NCBI GenBank assembly: GCA_015478945.1
Contig: JABUQX010088212.1
Span: 1 to 31,432, forward strand
Length of the DNA: 31,432 nucleotides
Direction of reading: 5' to 3'
Source: Trachelipus rathkii
Lineage: Eukaryota > Arthropoda > Malacostraca > Isopoda > Trachelipodidae
The translations under genes were made by a program, and so were the position numbers. Position 1 is the stretch's first letter; the number at the start of each line of letters is the position of its first letter. Below the pieces are notes generated by a model, which saw only the letters and a list, made by a program, of their open reading frames with translations, was not told where the DNA came from and did not search any database. Below, piece after piece: positions 8,301 to 17,446 of this stretch.

Positions 8301-9756
8301 ACGACAGGATCTGTGGCGATGTAAGTGCTTCCTTTAATGCCTCAAACGCTTTCTGACAGGGCTCGGTCCATTTCAGTGTCTTGTTACTTAATAATGCAAA
8401 AAGGGGTTTCGCAATTTCTGAGCAGTGCGCTATATGGCGCCTATAGAAGTTGACCATTCCCAGAAACTGCCTCAATTTACAAACGGTGGTCGGTAAGGGA
8501 AATTGCATAATACCTTGTAAATTATTTTCTAACGGAACCATTCCATGTTCTGATACTCGGTGTCCTAGGTATTGTACTTCTTTTCGGAGAAGGAAAGTCT
8601 TGGCCGGTTTGATTTTAAAGCCAGTTTCTTCAAAAGCAGATAGAACCTTTTCCAATATTTCCAGATGCTCTTCGAATGTTTCACTTACAATCAGGACATC
8701 ATCCAAATATACCATGCACTCATTCCAAGGTATATGTGCCAAGGCATATCTCATCCCGCGTTGAAACATTGCAGGGCCGTTTTTCACCCCGAACGGCATT
8801 CGCAAGAACTCCCAATGTGACAAGGGAGTCGTAAAAGCAGTCTTCTCAATGCTGGTCTCTTCCATCTCAACCTGATAATATCCTTTTATTAAGTCTATCG
8901 TTGTAAAGAACTTCATACCCTTGAGACTGAACAACATGTCGATCAGATTTGGGATAGGAAAGCTATCTCCCTTTGTGATTTTATTTAACTCCCGATAATC
9001 AATACATAGTCTGATCGACCCATCTTTCTTTCTGATTGGAACTACTGAGGCTGAATATGGGGACTTGCTCCTTTGGATGATTCCTTCGTCCTCTAGTTTT
9101 TTACAATCTGCCTCGATTTCTTTGAGCATAGGGCCTTGTAACCGTCTGACTGGCACTTGCACCGGCTCCTCAGTCAATGTTTCGATTTTATGTTTGATAA
9201 CATTGGTGCAGCCCACATCAGAATCTCCTAAACTCGAGACAGAAGGATACCGTTCTAATAACTTAATTACTTGTTCTCTTTGTTCTGGTGTTAATTCCGC
9301 CTCTTCCAACCTAAATGCTTTGCTCAAGTTTTCAGGATTCCATTCCATATATTCGTTAGGACTCTGCTCATCCAACTCGACTATATTGACAGTGGGATCC
9401 TCCACTGTAACTTCCTCTATCCTACCTACAATTGATCCTTTCTTTAACCGCCTTGTTTGGTCACTATCATTTTGCAAAATCACCAAAGCTCTATCGCCAG
9501 AAAAATCCATCAACATATGTTCTAATTTTACCGTTTTGGGCAATCCTTGCCATGCTTCCACCACGACAGGTTGCTTCATTAGTCTTTTTCCCTGCCTTTC
9601 CACTTCTACTATCATACACCTTTTTGGTTCTAAATTTACCGCCTCAACTAATGCACAGGTTTCTTCCCTGGGCAATCCCTGTCTCATGTCCACTGCTACG
9701 GTTTGTACATAATTCCCACGCCTGATGACTAATTCCCTATGGTACAAATCCGGCAA
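5311..9756 (-). CDS. pol: Pol polyprotein: RT, RNase H, OTU-like domain, integrase, acidic tail
   Basis: 1481 codons from the first listed start; the same frame is open a further 40 nt upstream, into the end of protease. Reverse transcriptase is at about 215-400 with the catalytic YLDD at 350-353. RNase H has VDAS with Asp501 and TDHQP near 575. An OTU-like domain covers about 638-760: GGGDSLFQAFS (Asp646, Ser647) and VHYNLLVG (His752). Integrase follows, with an HHCC zinc finger from about 920 and the triad Asp987, Asp1047 and Glu1083 (D-x35-E), then a GPY/F-like HGPYEIIK. The last roughly 290 residues are very acidic with a coiled-coil-like stretch (LEKIIERE) and repeat a motif found before the RT. 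It converts genomic RNA to DNA and integrates it. Pol lies -1 to pro without an evident slippery site, so a frameshift mutation or homopolymer error near 9785-9806 is likely. Confidence 0.93.
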   Translation of the reverse strand: MPDLYHRELVIRRGNYVQTVAVDMRQGLPREETCALVEAVNLEPKRCMIVEVERQGKRLMKQPVVVEAWQGLPKTVKLEHMLMDFSGDRALVILQNDSDQTRRLKKGSIVGRIEEVTVEDPTVNIVELDEQSPNEYMEWNPENLSKAFRLEEAELTPEQREQVIKLLERYPSVSSLGDSDVGCTNVIKHKIETLTEEPVQVPVRRLQGPMLKEIEADCKKLEDEGIIQRSKSPYSASVVPIRKKDGSIRLCIDYRELNKITKGDSFPIPNLIDMLFSLKGMKFFTTIDLIKGYYQVEMEETSIEKTAFTTPLSHWEFLRMPFGVKNGPAMFQRGMRYALAHIPWNECMVYLDDVLIVSETFEEHLEILEKVLSAFEETGFKIKPAKTFLLRKEVQYLGHRVSEHGMVPLENNLQGIMQFPLPTTVCKLRQFLGMVNFYRRHIAHCSEIAKPLFALLSNKTLKWTEPCQKAFEALKEALTSPQILSYPDRTEKAAPLLLYVDASDVGAGACLAQTQSGEERPIAFISTTFNKAEQRYSTTEKEVAAIRWAVRALKPFLYGIRVVIFTDHQPLLYLHSMPLVNARVARTLEEINDIDYELRYIPGKENVVADALSRSPVGETFEEYEALLVDAIPGGFSEIKIPGGGDSLFQAFSVGLYGSMEHHLKVRQEVAKELLENRDVYGLPAGKESRQITKRLQLMKQAGQFPITQAILAFTKLYKVQVWMYYGDTKPLKFGLNTEKSIFHLLCRGGVHYNLLVGLPMQPLNKEEEVISANMVTSEKFEERILLDESMEEEGKVVRLSPTVDKEVPLVDQNTGGEVETEIPDDPKIHHIIIDSDNIIDPLEIEHDDIGKMQKSDYTLRRLKNAIVRKLPFNGPLQPFARVSKYIFFINDRLYREFSTGEFALIVPKTYLTEVAIKAHWMFAHIGKHKLHSLLINWVWHPKITTICNDITTTCSKCQACKISNILYVPPTLKIVTSRPFELVAMDLIQFPCSTRGNNYALVMVDHFTKWVAAVPIRNKQSINVANAFQHRILPFLQKFPERLLTDNGREFIGPEFEELLKRQQIKHVLTTPYTPSSNGAVERVNRTLSQYLRMSVKKSNKWDEELSQVLLVYNHTTHTETNLTPCENILKKAHELRTGLPLPVEEECWTESHVRFVPYEVHQMVGLKAHLPGNLTKNKFDPRYHGPYEIIKVNDNHVTYVLRSPEDGRQYKAHHRQLRHWKMPPEYLANNSVFQRYAMGGGAAEIEKGEVEEVFELEKTEHKALETVELEWEDDDSDDEDSFEGFTVDDRILSEVKQSFVGLIKEQQRINLELEKIIERERENGSHGDLSNIVKSAEEEEVNEYLQWDASDLIEEAFYRWESLQAPQENFRESLPNNNKVFEEHIQAYSTPVVGLPIVEEIETETYLNIEQDGQRENFPPDDLSFEGFEGNNELFKNRLTELESQRTESERPYTRSRGLCQDLPLVFPYMIERKRKTTQ

Positions 9757-9803
9757 CAGATGTTCCTGCTTTAAAATATCATACCCTAAAAAAACTAGAT
9801 CAA

Positions 9804-10508
9804 TTACTCAGTTAGCTGGTCTGGGACCACAACAAAGCGACTCGGCTTCAGGACATAATTAGTGGACAATCTTAGGGCGATTGTAACTTCTCCTAACACG
9901 GGAAACCTAACATTACCTATCCCAGTAACCCCTCTAAACGCGGTGGGAAAAATAGGGCTTACTTTCTTATCTAATAAATGAAAACAACCCGCCGATATTA
10001 AACTTACCTCCGCTCCGGTGTCTACAAACGCGATAATGGGTTCCATTGGTGGTTGATCCACTAGTGTCACTTGCAAAATAAGGGTCTTCTCCGGTGCTTT
10101 TATAATATGGTATCTGATGATGGTTTCTGGTGGCCACTCCTCCGTTTCGTTCTTTTTCTCTATTACTTTTCCCCAGAGAGATTCTTTTCTCTCAGTATTA
10201 GTTTCTAATCTAACAGGTTGATCTACTCTAACCGATATTTCTATTTGTTTTACCTCATCATTTTCTATGGTGCAGGTCGCAGTCACTGGTGATTCTGGCT
10301 CTGTTGATGTCAATTCTGGGGAACCTTCCGCCCTTGGCAATGGGGATACTGGATACGATGTTGCTGGATAACAATAGTCGGGGAGAATCTCCTGTGACTC
10401 TCCAGGATCATCTTCTTCTATAGTGATCCCCCATGAACCCATTTCATTTGTTATTACTTTTGCTGTGGTGGTTGCTGTTGCTGTTGCCTCTGACATGAAG
10501 CCTTCCAT
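9804..10508 (-). CDS. pro: Retroviral-type aspartic protease (pro), -1 frame to gag
   Basis: Open frame of 234 codons from ATG 10508. In life it is probably entered from gag by -1 frameshifting at 10523-10529, since the frame is open from there. The catalytic motif FVDTGAEVSLIS has Asp163-Thr-Gly-Ala, followed by GVTGIGNVRFPVLGEV, the strand region typical of retropepsins. The N-terminal 140 residues are acidic and Pro/Glu/Thr-rich, likely a linker. It cleaves Gag and Pol. It ends in VVVPDQLTE and a stop, whereas the homologous stretch of element 2 continues through VVPDEVVSYGIVIGYDLL into pol. A one-base frame break at this point is therefore probable in element 1. Confidence 0.85.
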   Translation of the reverse strand: MEGFMSEATATATTTAKVITNEMGSWGITIEEDDPGESQEILPDYCYPATSYPVSPLPRAEGSPELTSTEPESPVTATCTIENDEVKQIEISVRVDQPVRLETNTERKESLWGKVIEKKNETEEWPPETIIRYHIIKAPEKTLILQVTLVDQPPMEPIIAFVDTGAEVSLISAGCFHLLDKKVSPIFPTAFRGVTGIGNVRFPVLGEVTIALRLSTNYVLKPSRFVVVPDQLTE

Positions 10509-11911
10509 GCCAGAGACCCTTCGTTTCCCGAACGCTGTGTACAGTCCTTACCTAAATGATCCCCTTGGCAATAGGGACACGTTATTTGGGGTTTCGCAGT
10601 CTGTCCTCCCCTATTTGGGCAATTTCCTACCTGGTGACCTACTTCCTTGCATCTCAAACACCGGTTTTGCTCCAAATAACATTCCTCAATCAAATGGCCT
10701 CTCTTGCCACAATACATGCACAAGGGCCTGGTCCAACAATCACTCGTGGTGTGACCCCTCTTTCTGCAATGACTGCAGATGGGAACTGATGAACCATTAT
10801 TGTTGTTTCGCTGTTGATAGCCTTGACCTGATCTTTGTCCATTTCTAAATTCTCTCGATGGAATGTTTCCTGCCTGTTGACCATATCTTGGTGGTGGATA
10901 ATTGTTAGTAGTGGTTCTTTGAGGTACATCTCTGGGAACCACGGCAGCAGTCTGGTAGCTTCCGGAATATCCCTCAGCCTGGGGCGACGATTGCATTTGG
11001 GTTCTCCTACAACAACACATTCCTTCATAATTACCATATGTGTGGGGCGCTTGTTGGATTGACGAAGGTATGGTGGAAATTTGCATTGACTTTGTTAAGT
11101 CTACGACTTCCACTACCTGATTTTCTTTTCTTGCTTGTCCTCGATAAATTTTGTCCACCATAATCACTAATTGTTCCCAGGGAATCCGACAACCTTGAGT
11201 AATTTCTACTCCCATCAACGAGTCTTCAACCCTGATCTTAACAGTCTCTGGCACACTATCCATTAACTTTTCTCTGACGATGGGCATTTTCCTTACTTCG
11301 TTTCCAGGGAACGCTCTTTGTGCCAACCCCAGCAATCGCAAAGCGAAGAGTGGAACATCTTCACCATCTTTCATTTTAGCTTTATTAAATTCAGCAGGTT
11401 CAGTGTTGGTCTTTTTCTTCAATTGTTCCCTAAACCACTGCAAGAGTTGGGATTTTACTAATCCATATTCGGCCGATGTTGATGCCACAACGTTATAAGC
11501 TTCCAAGGCAGAACCCTGAAGGTGACTCCCCAACAACGCAACCATACCCTCTGCTGATCCAGGATACTGTGTCTCACAGTAATGTTCAAATCTATCAAGG
11601 AATTGGACCATGGTCTCACCTGTCTCCAATCTAAACTTCCCTGGTGGTATCACTTTCTTGGGCTTCTTGTCAACCCCCATTGAGGCCATCAACGTGGTCA
11701 TTTTGTCCATCATTTCGCTATTCTGTTTGAGAATGTCCTGCAGGAATTTAGAATCCACTGTTACCATTGCAAGACCCGGGACTCCATTCTGACTATTTTG
11801 GTTCTCATTTCGGTTGGGTGGTTGAACACCATCATTCGATGGAGTATATCCTTCTTCAGTCTTCCCTGACTTGTCTCCATCCACCAAATCATTCATACCG
11901 TCCGTCGTCAT
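10454..11911 (-). CDS. gag: Gag polyprotein with four zinc knuckles
   Basis: 485 codons from ATG 11911, about 100 nt downstream of the primer binding site. The N-terminus is low-complexity and polar. A retrotransposon capsid-like region follows at about 105-260 (QFLDRFEHY, LLQWFREQL, ALRLLGLAQRAF, VREKLMDSVP). A Gln/Asn/Arg-rich linker leads to four CCHC-type knuckles at about 374-457: CSHCRKRGHTTSDC, CMYCGKRGHLIEEC, CLRCKEVGHQVGNC and a shorter-spaced CPYCQGDHLGKDC. Four knuckles are more than the one or two usual in Gypsy-type Gag. The C-terminus is Gln-rich and overlaps pro by 55 nt. The protein packages element RNA into particles. Element 2 carries a clear homologue in broken form. Confidence 0.93.
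   Translation of the reverse strand: MTTDGMNDLVDGDKSGKTEEGYTPSNDGVQPPNRNENQNSQNGVPGLAMVTVDSKFLQDILKQNSEMMDKMTTLMASMGVDKKPKKVIPPGKFRLETGETMVQFLDRFEHYCETQYPGSAEGMVALLGSHLQGSALEAYNVVASTSAEYGLVKSQLLQWFREQLKKKTNTEPAEFNKAKMKDGEDVPLFALRLLGLAQRAFPGNEVRKMPIVREKLMDSVPETVKIRVEDSLMGVEITQGCRIPWEQLVIMVDKIYRGQARKENQVVEVVDLTKSMQISTIPSSIQQAPHTYGNYEGMCCCRRTQMQSSPQAEGYSGSYQTAAVVPRDVPQRTTTNNYPPPRYGQQAGNIPSREFRNGQRSGQGYQQRNNNNGSSVPICSHCRKRGHTTSDCWTRPLCMYCGKRGHLIEECYLEQNRCLRCKEVGHQVGNCPNRGGQTAKPQITCPYCQGDHLGKDCTQRSGNEGSLAWKASCQRQQQQQPPQQK
10488..10529 (-). promoter_or_regulatory. Programmed -1 ribosomal frameshift signal, gag to pro (element 1)
   Basis: The minus strand has G GGA AAC (10529-10523) exactly in the gag reading phase: the canonical X XXY YYZ heptamer. 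A 7-nt spacer (10516-10522) follows. Then CUCUGGCAUG (10506-10515) can pair with CAUGUCAGAG (10488-10497), 10 bp with one G-U, around an 8-nt loop. After slippage the -1 frame has no stop and enters pro. Frame position, heptamer, spacing and stem all agree. Confidence 0.85.
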
Positions 11912-11993
11912 GCTGACGTCTGTTGTTGATGACAGTGGCGGCTGAGCTTTTATCTACACTCAGCGGCAGAGCTAGTCTTCTCCTCAGCAGAAC

Positions 11994-12011
11994 AACTACG
12001 CTCTGCTACCA
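11994..12011 (-). promoter_or_regulatory. Primer binding site (initiator Met tRNA-like), element 1
   Basis: Five nt inside the 5' LTR the minus strand reads TGGTAGCAGAGCGTAGTT. The first 11 nt are the exact complement of the metazoan initiator-Met tRNA acceptor end (...CUCUGCUACCA, from memory); 14 of 18 agree overall. Element 2 has the identical 18 nt at 28546-28563. The leader between PBS and gag (11912-11993) holds nothing else recognised. Confidence 0.8.
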
Positions 12012-12016
12012 CTTTA

Positions 12017-13180
12017 TGTGGTAGGTTTTCGTTCCCACCACAATAGATAAATTGTTTTACTCACCAGCCTTCAATCGGGGTGGAGTTCTACAATCTTCTG
12101 GAAGAGCCCAGCCCTGGGAGTCGATGTCGCTCCTCGAAGTCTGCGCGATCTTCCTTGTGCTGTGGGAAATAAAGATGACTATATGTAATTAAATTGCGCA
12201 GTGGAAATTTCGTTTTTATCGTTGCTCTGCTAAGTACTCTGCTCTTTCTTTACCTGATTTCGTTAATGATCGTATATTTCTTTCTCATCTAAATATTCTT
12301 GAATAGTTACTCTCCTCTCTTTACTTCGCTTTTGGTTCGGCCCGTTTGTGTTTTTTCTTGTCTTATTTGAAAGTTGGGCTTTCCGATATCTTTCTATCTT
12401 TACTTTCCTTCAACGTCCACTTCTGGTGTTAATTCCTATAAAAATAAGAGCGCTAAAATATTTGTTCTCTACAAGACTTCGGATATAGTCAAGATGTTTC
12501 AGTATTACAGATATAGTCAAATTAGATATTAGTATGAGGATCGATTCGTTACTCACCGAATGGCCAAACACCTTTGTTATTTTCAACTTACTCGGATGAC
12601 CACCAGCGGGCTAATAAGACTCAAAACAATTAATATAAATTGACTAATGCTTTATTTAATCTTCTCTTTTCCTTTCTTTGTACAAACCTATCTAAGTATT
12701 TTTTTTAGGGGATTTCCCCTGAATATACATATGTATACATATGTATATCCACAAATATCAAAAAAAATAATGATTTATAAAAATAAAAATGGTATAAATA
12801 CTTAATAAAAATGAAAAATAAAAATAATATATATATATATACGTAAATGTTATAAAAAAAATCTCTTTGACACTATTCAACTATTCAGAAAATTTTGCTT
12901 GCATTTATATTCCTTTATAAATATTTTTCTTGCATTTATATTCCCTTATAAAAATTTGCTTGCATTTATATTCCTTTATCAATGGGGATATGAATGATGG
13001 ATGAAAGAAATGAAAAGGGAAGAGGGGGGAAATGAAGATGAAGAATGAGGGTGAAAATGAGAAGATGAAGTAACTCTGATCTAGACTGGCGGGTACCTTT
13101 TTGTCAGTATACCTTATTATATACTTTATGATAGCAAGACACCAAGAATAGTAACAATAAGAACAATAATAATAATAACC

Positions 13181-13211
<31 letters not shown>

Positions 13212-13936
13212 TAATAATAATAATAATAATGATAATAATAATAATAATAACAATAATAATAATACTGATCAAGGCAGCAATGTACTTTATACTTTTAAGC
13301 GAAAACCACAATTTATTATTGGTTTACCTTAATAGGTGCCATGACAGATGTTGTTTGGCTTTTATTGTGCGAAGAACGACTAGTCCGTTACTTCGGCTTG
13401 TTGTTGGCAAAGTTTTTAAGCTCTGGTTGATAAACCAAAAGAAATCTGCTGCAATTGTTGATGAACGATGATTCTGATTCTTAATTAGTTCCTCAACCCG
13501 TTCCTGTCAACAAAAATTTGAATTTATTAACTTATTACTCCTTCACCATCAACCTCCCATTCCACTTCTCCACCATAACCTCAATCTCTCCTCCCTTACT
13601 GATCTTTACTTTACCATACTAGTAACAGTTTCACAATATTATAAATATTCTATATGCTATAAATCAATTAAATTTCGCTTACCCTTTTGATAAAGGGAAA
13701 AAGGATTTTCCTTTTCTCTTCGAGCTTCTTTCTGTGGTTGATGTTGCTTAAACTTCTTTAAGTATTTTCTCCTATTCACTAAGGATCTTCACTATTTGTT
13801 CTTATTTTATGGTATTTCTTCTCTATTCACGATGTCTTTTATTTGGTTTTGTTTGAGCTTTATTTTGTCACTATATAACAATTTTTACCTTACTGAAACG
13901 AGATGGGAAGAAAAGAATAATTTGAAAACCATCTTA
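12017..13936 (-). repeat. 5' LTR of element 1 (right copy)
   Basis: Direct repeat of 1095-3039. Differences I can see are a handful: one extra ACATATGTAT-type unit near 12735, single-base runs, a different ATT microsatellite length (about 13150-13265) and the divergent first 65 bp. As the 5' LTR it should hold the promoter of the element; the triplicated TATA-like unit is at about 12897-12982. It is followed directly by TA repeats. Confidence 0.93.
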
Positions 13937-14040
13937 ATATATATATATTATATATATAATATATATATATATATATTAATATTATTATATATATATATAT
14001 ATATATATAGTATATATAGTATATTATATTTTATTATTAT
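13937..14040. repeat. (TA)n microsatellite, right flank of element 1
   Basis: TA dinucleotide tract with TTA interruptions that begins at the first base after the LTR. It mirrors the tract left of the element. Confidence 0.9.
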
Positions 14041-14775
14041 AATATTTATAATAATTAAAAAAAAACTTGTAAAAAATTTAAATTTATGTTCTAACTTAAT
14101 GCTAAGATTGCGCAAGCAAAATTTTAGCATAAGTCAAAAATGAAAATAATATATAAACCCGTCCTGTCGAGATGCTCTTCAGTCAGATTTAATTAACAAT
14201 AAGAAGAAATAAATCTCATCCAAGATGCTCTCTCCAGAACTCCTTCAAACTTAAAACCGCCGCTTTCGGGAAGGAGGAAATTAAGGAAAAGTCCCGCGAG
14301 CTCCGAATCTCAAGAGCAGTTTCCAAAAAGAAGAGTCGGGAAAGGAGGTTAAGACGCGTGGAACAGTCCGGTGACTACTAACACTACGAGAGAGAGTTAT
14401 CTCAGCAGAAGACTTTCAATTGAATATCTTTACTTCATTAAATATCTTTACTATCTGTTTAATAAATTCATCGTTTGAAATATGGATTTTTAAATTTACC
14501 ATCCTCTTATATAGGGTGCTTGCTCATAAAATAGCCACTAACTTAGCAGCCGTACCCTATATATATATAATCTTTCTTTCTTTTCTTCATCCTTCCTTTT
14601 TTTCCCAAGACTGGGAGTAAGGTTGCGTTTGCGTGACTAGCATCGGAAAAGAAAAGCAGTAGGAAAGAATATGACAAAAGTCGAAAGAAAGCCCCAGCCT
14701 TACGCCCCCTCTTTAGCCAGTTAATTAGTAAGAACCGTCGCAGCAGAAAATCACCCTTAGAGCTTCACGGACCGC
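14041..14775. other. Inter-element spacer, no gene recognised
   Basis: Mixed-composition sequence between the two retrotransposons. The GC content rises around 14250-14400. Short frames (for example 14420-14620 on the plus strand) show no known motif and are not called. Confidence 0.5.
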
Positions 14776-15235
14776 GGACGGATCCTCACCTATGGTAAAT
14801 GCGTCAAGTGTAGGGTTCAATCCCTGACCCAGGTGGGTCACACCATACCCCCTTACAACACCCGCCATTCTCTCCTATCATGGCAACTTCTTCTCCGCCT
14901 CTGCCAACTCACATTTCTCTCCTGCAAACATTCCTTTACTGACTCATCCACTTTTCTCGGTCTCCCAGAGCCGGGCGGTTCCAAAACACACTCAACCGCT
15001 ATACATCGCTTAACCAACCGACTATACATTCATCCTTTCCACATGACCCAAACCATCTTCAACCATACTTTTCATTTATTCTCTCGTTTACCCCTTTCTT
15101 CACACCACACAACTCTCAATACGTTTCATTCCTCATTTTATCAGTTCTTCTCACACCTTACCACGCCCCTATTATATATATATATATATGATATATATAT
15201 TATATATATTATATATATATATATATATATAATAT

Positions 15236-15266
<31 letters not shown>

Positions 15267-15276
15267 ATATATTTAA
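14776..15276 (+). mobile_element. Possible tRNA-derived SINE (or SINE fragment) with TA tail
   Basis: GGTTCAATCC at 14814-14823 fits the RNA polymerase III B box (GGTTCRANNCC). About 25 nt upstream, TCACCTATGGTAAATGCG is a plausible degraded A box and D-arm region. A body of about 320 bp of unknown origin follows and ends in a (TA)n tract (15168-15276). The body has an open frame (14833-15237) without recognisable motifs. Head, body and simple-repeat tail together suggest a SINE. A chance B box in unrelated DNA is a real alternative. Confidence 0.35.
15168..15276. repeat. (TA)n microsatellite, left flank of element 2
   Basis: TA dinucleotide tract directly left of the element 2 LTR. The other end of element 2 also abuts a short TA run (30734-30742). 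Confidence 0.9.
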
Positions 15277-17429
15277 TGAATAATATGAGTTAGAAGAGTA
15301 TGATATAACAATATAGTTAATAACGTAGATGTAATCTTACAATAAGGATTAAAGTTACTAAAACTCTCACTACCAACCTTTCTCAGTAGATATGTTGCTG
15401 TCTCTATCTTATTATTGCTAGATGATCAAATGATAAAATGACAAGGCATGCAATCACGGATGGCTTCAGAAAATTGTAAGAAAAAAACTTCACACAAAAA
15501 TTCCAGCAGCGCTCAAGCGTACATGAAAAAGATAAGCAAGGGATTAGCATTCAGGAATAAAGCAAAAAAAATAAAGGGTAATGCACAGGTAAAAATGATA
15601 ATTACCTTTCTGTTTTAAACACAAATTAATAGCAGGTTTAGCTTAGCTTAACACACAGAGTTCAAGGCTTAATCAGAACATCATTTATTAAAAGCGAAGC
15701 AAAGGCAATTTTAGGATGCTTTAGGTCATTTAATGAGTCAATGTGTGCAATTAGGTTTAGGCAAGTGAGGCAAGGGAAGAGTAATAGTTATACAGTGGGT
15801 TAGTGGTTATTAAAAAAAAGTTTAAATTCAAAGTAGTTGTTTAAGAAAAACTTAGATTCTTAGTGACATTGATAAAAGAATGTAGTATAATTGTGATTTG
15901 TATTTAATTAAGTGATAGGTTCATTAATAATTCTTTATTTCTTTACAGGATAGTCCCAGCAGGATGTTAATAGAAAGAAGAGTATAGCAATAGAGGTTAT
16001 TCAGCCACACCAACACCAAATCACCAAAGTAGAAATATGAAGGAATGGGTACCCCTTTCTGCTTAATAGACAAAATATTTTAAGGTAAGTATATATTTTC
16101 TATTTTTCAGGTTTTTATTTCTTAATCATAATTTATAAGTAAATGTAGTTTATAATAATACAAATGTATATTTATTTAATAAATCACACCTTCTCACCTA
16201 ACTTATCTTTAAGAAGATAAGTTATATCATCCACCTTCTTTCCCACTTATTGGACAATAATATGGTTAGTAATTGAATAGATGATGTAGATGAAGTAAAT
16301 GGATGAATTAAGGAGATGAAGTAAATGGGTGATCGATGTAGATAAAGTAGATTAGTAAATGACTTAAATTATGTAAATAACTTAATCCTAAATAATAAAT
16401 AATTTACAAAACCAGTATAGTTGTATTGTCGTTTTATTATTGTTTATTCAGCTTTCCAGACAAAATTCATTAATGAAAGCTAGAACTAATTATTCAAACA
16501 ACACAATAACCTATATTATTAAGTAATAGTTTTTAACTCTTTTTTACTGAGTTAATACTTTTTAATAATTATTAGCTTTTATAATACTACTACACATTAG
16601 TAATAGTATTGTTGTTCAATAACTTAATAGCACGTATGTAGTTATCACAAAACACATTAAATATCAATAGAATTGTATATTATAACTTAATATCCAATAG
16701 TTCTGAGGATATTATCTTTCACTGCACTAACACAGATACGAGGGTAATGTTTTAAATTGATTATTCTATCCCTACATATAAGTAGGTTATTTCATAAAGA
16801 TATATATTACAAATATCAAATATTATTAAGTAATCTATGTTTATATTGTCTTTAGCCCTCCTTGTAAGTGTGGAAGAAATACAGTGAAGAGTAGAGTTAT
16901 CTTGTGGTAGAAGTAGATTATAAGGAAGATGAGTGAGACAGGACCCCTTGGCCTGAACCTAGAATAGAATAAATCTAACATTAACTCATTTTCAATGTTT
17001 ATTAGAGGTTTATACTTAATATCATTACTTTATTTCCGAACAACTAATATTTGCATTTAAAACATATGAAATTATCAGGAAATTACCTCAAGAATCAGCT
17101 TAGTACTAATAAGGAAGAGGACAAATTTTCAGCCTTAAGGGAGTGTACTCTGTAGCTGATGAACTTGAGGTTCTCATACAAAATCGGTAGTCTTAAAAGA
17201 AAAAGAAAGGAAATCATACTCACAAAATGGACACTAGTTAATCCATCACAAATTTCATGTATATGACACTTATCTTTGTTTAAAGATTTACTCTTACCAA
17301 AATATTAATGAACAATTTCTTAAGTCAGTATGTGTGAGGTTCACAAAAAATGAGCTTCAATTTGATAAAGAATTACTGAAAGAAGGAAACAAAATACTTG
17401 GATATAGCCATACAATGTAATTCTCTACA
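15277..17429 (-). repeat. 3' LTR of element 2 (left copy)
   Basis: Direct repeat of 28570-30733, starting on the minus strand with TGTAGAGAATT right after the PPT. Most of the repeat is nearly identical in the two copies. Differences cluster at about 15384-15480, at the outermost 20 bp and in the 150 bp next to the PPT. It holds a small perfect inverted repeat (AACTTATCTT...AAGATAAGTT, about 16199-16223), also present in the other LTR. The outer left border is blurred and could be off by some bases. Confidence 0.92.
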
Positions 17430-17446
17430 TTTACCTCCCCACCCGT
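17430..17446 (-). promoter_or_regulatory. Polypurine tract (PPT), element 2
   Basis: The minus strand reads ACGGGTGGGGAGGTAAA directly before the 3' LTR. Its core is identical to the PPT of element 1. Confidence 0.85.

Larger units (their letters stand above)
1095..13936 (-). mobile_element. Ty3/Gypsy-type LTR retrotransposon, element 1 (about 12.8 kb)
   Basis: A complete-looking element on the minus strand. Order in transcription direction: 5' LTR (12017-13936), primer binding site, gag, pro (-1 frame), pol, A-rich spacer, SGNH-like third ORF, polypurine tract, 3' LTR (1095-3039). The RT-RNase H-integrase order is diagnostic of Metaviridae (Ty3/Gypsy) rather than copia. The two LTRs are about 99% alike by eye, outside the outermost 65 bp and the ATT microsatellite, so insertion was recent. 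gag, pol and the third ORF are long and open. The one suspicious break is between pro and pol. Unusual cargo: an OTU-like domain inside pol and an SGNH-hydrolase-like ORF where env usually sits. Confidence 0.93.

Noticed and set aside
8450..9712. Long plus-strand frames opposite pol (also 3491-4447, 5726-6052, 10423-10848, 27375-27968)
   Set aside because: They are shadows of the minus-strand gag, pol and third-ORF genes, where codon structure and motifs are clear.
13948..14143. Frames at the LTR border into TA repeats
   Set aside because: Mostly Ile/Tyr from TA repeats; cross the LTR end.
14814..14823. A true tRNA gene
   Set aside because: A B box is present, but no cloverleaf with acceptor stem and anticodon arm can be drawn around it.
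15272..15276. Clear target-site duplication for element 2
   Set aside because: TTTAA on the left does not match ATATA on the right (30734-30738), and the left border is blurred by the TA repeat.
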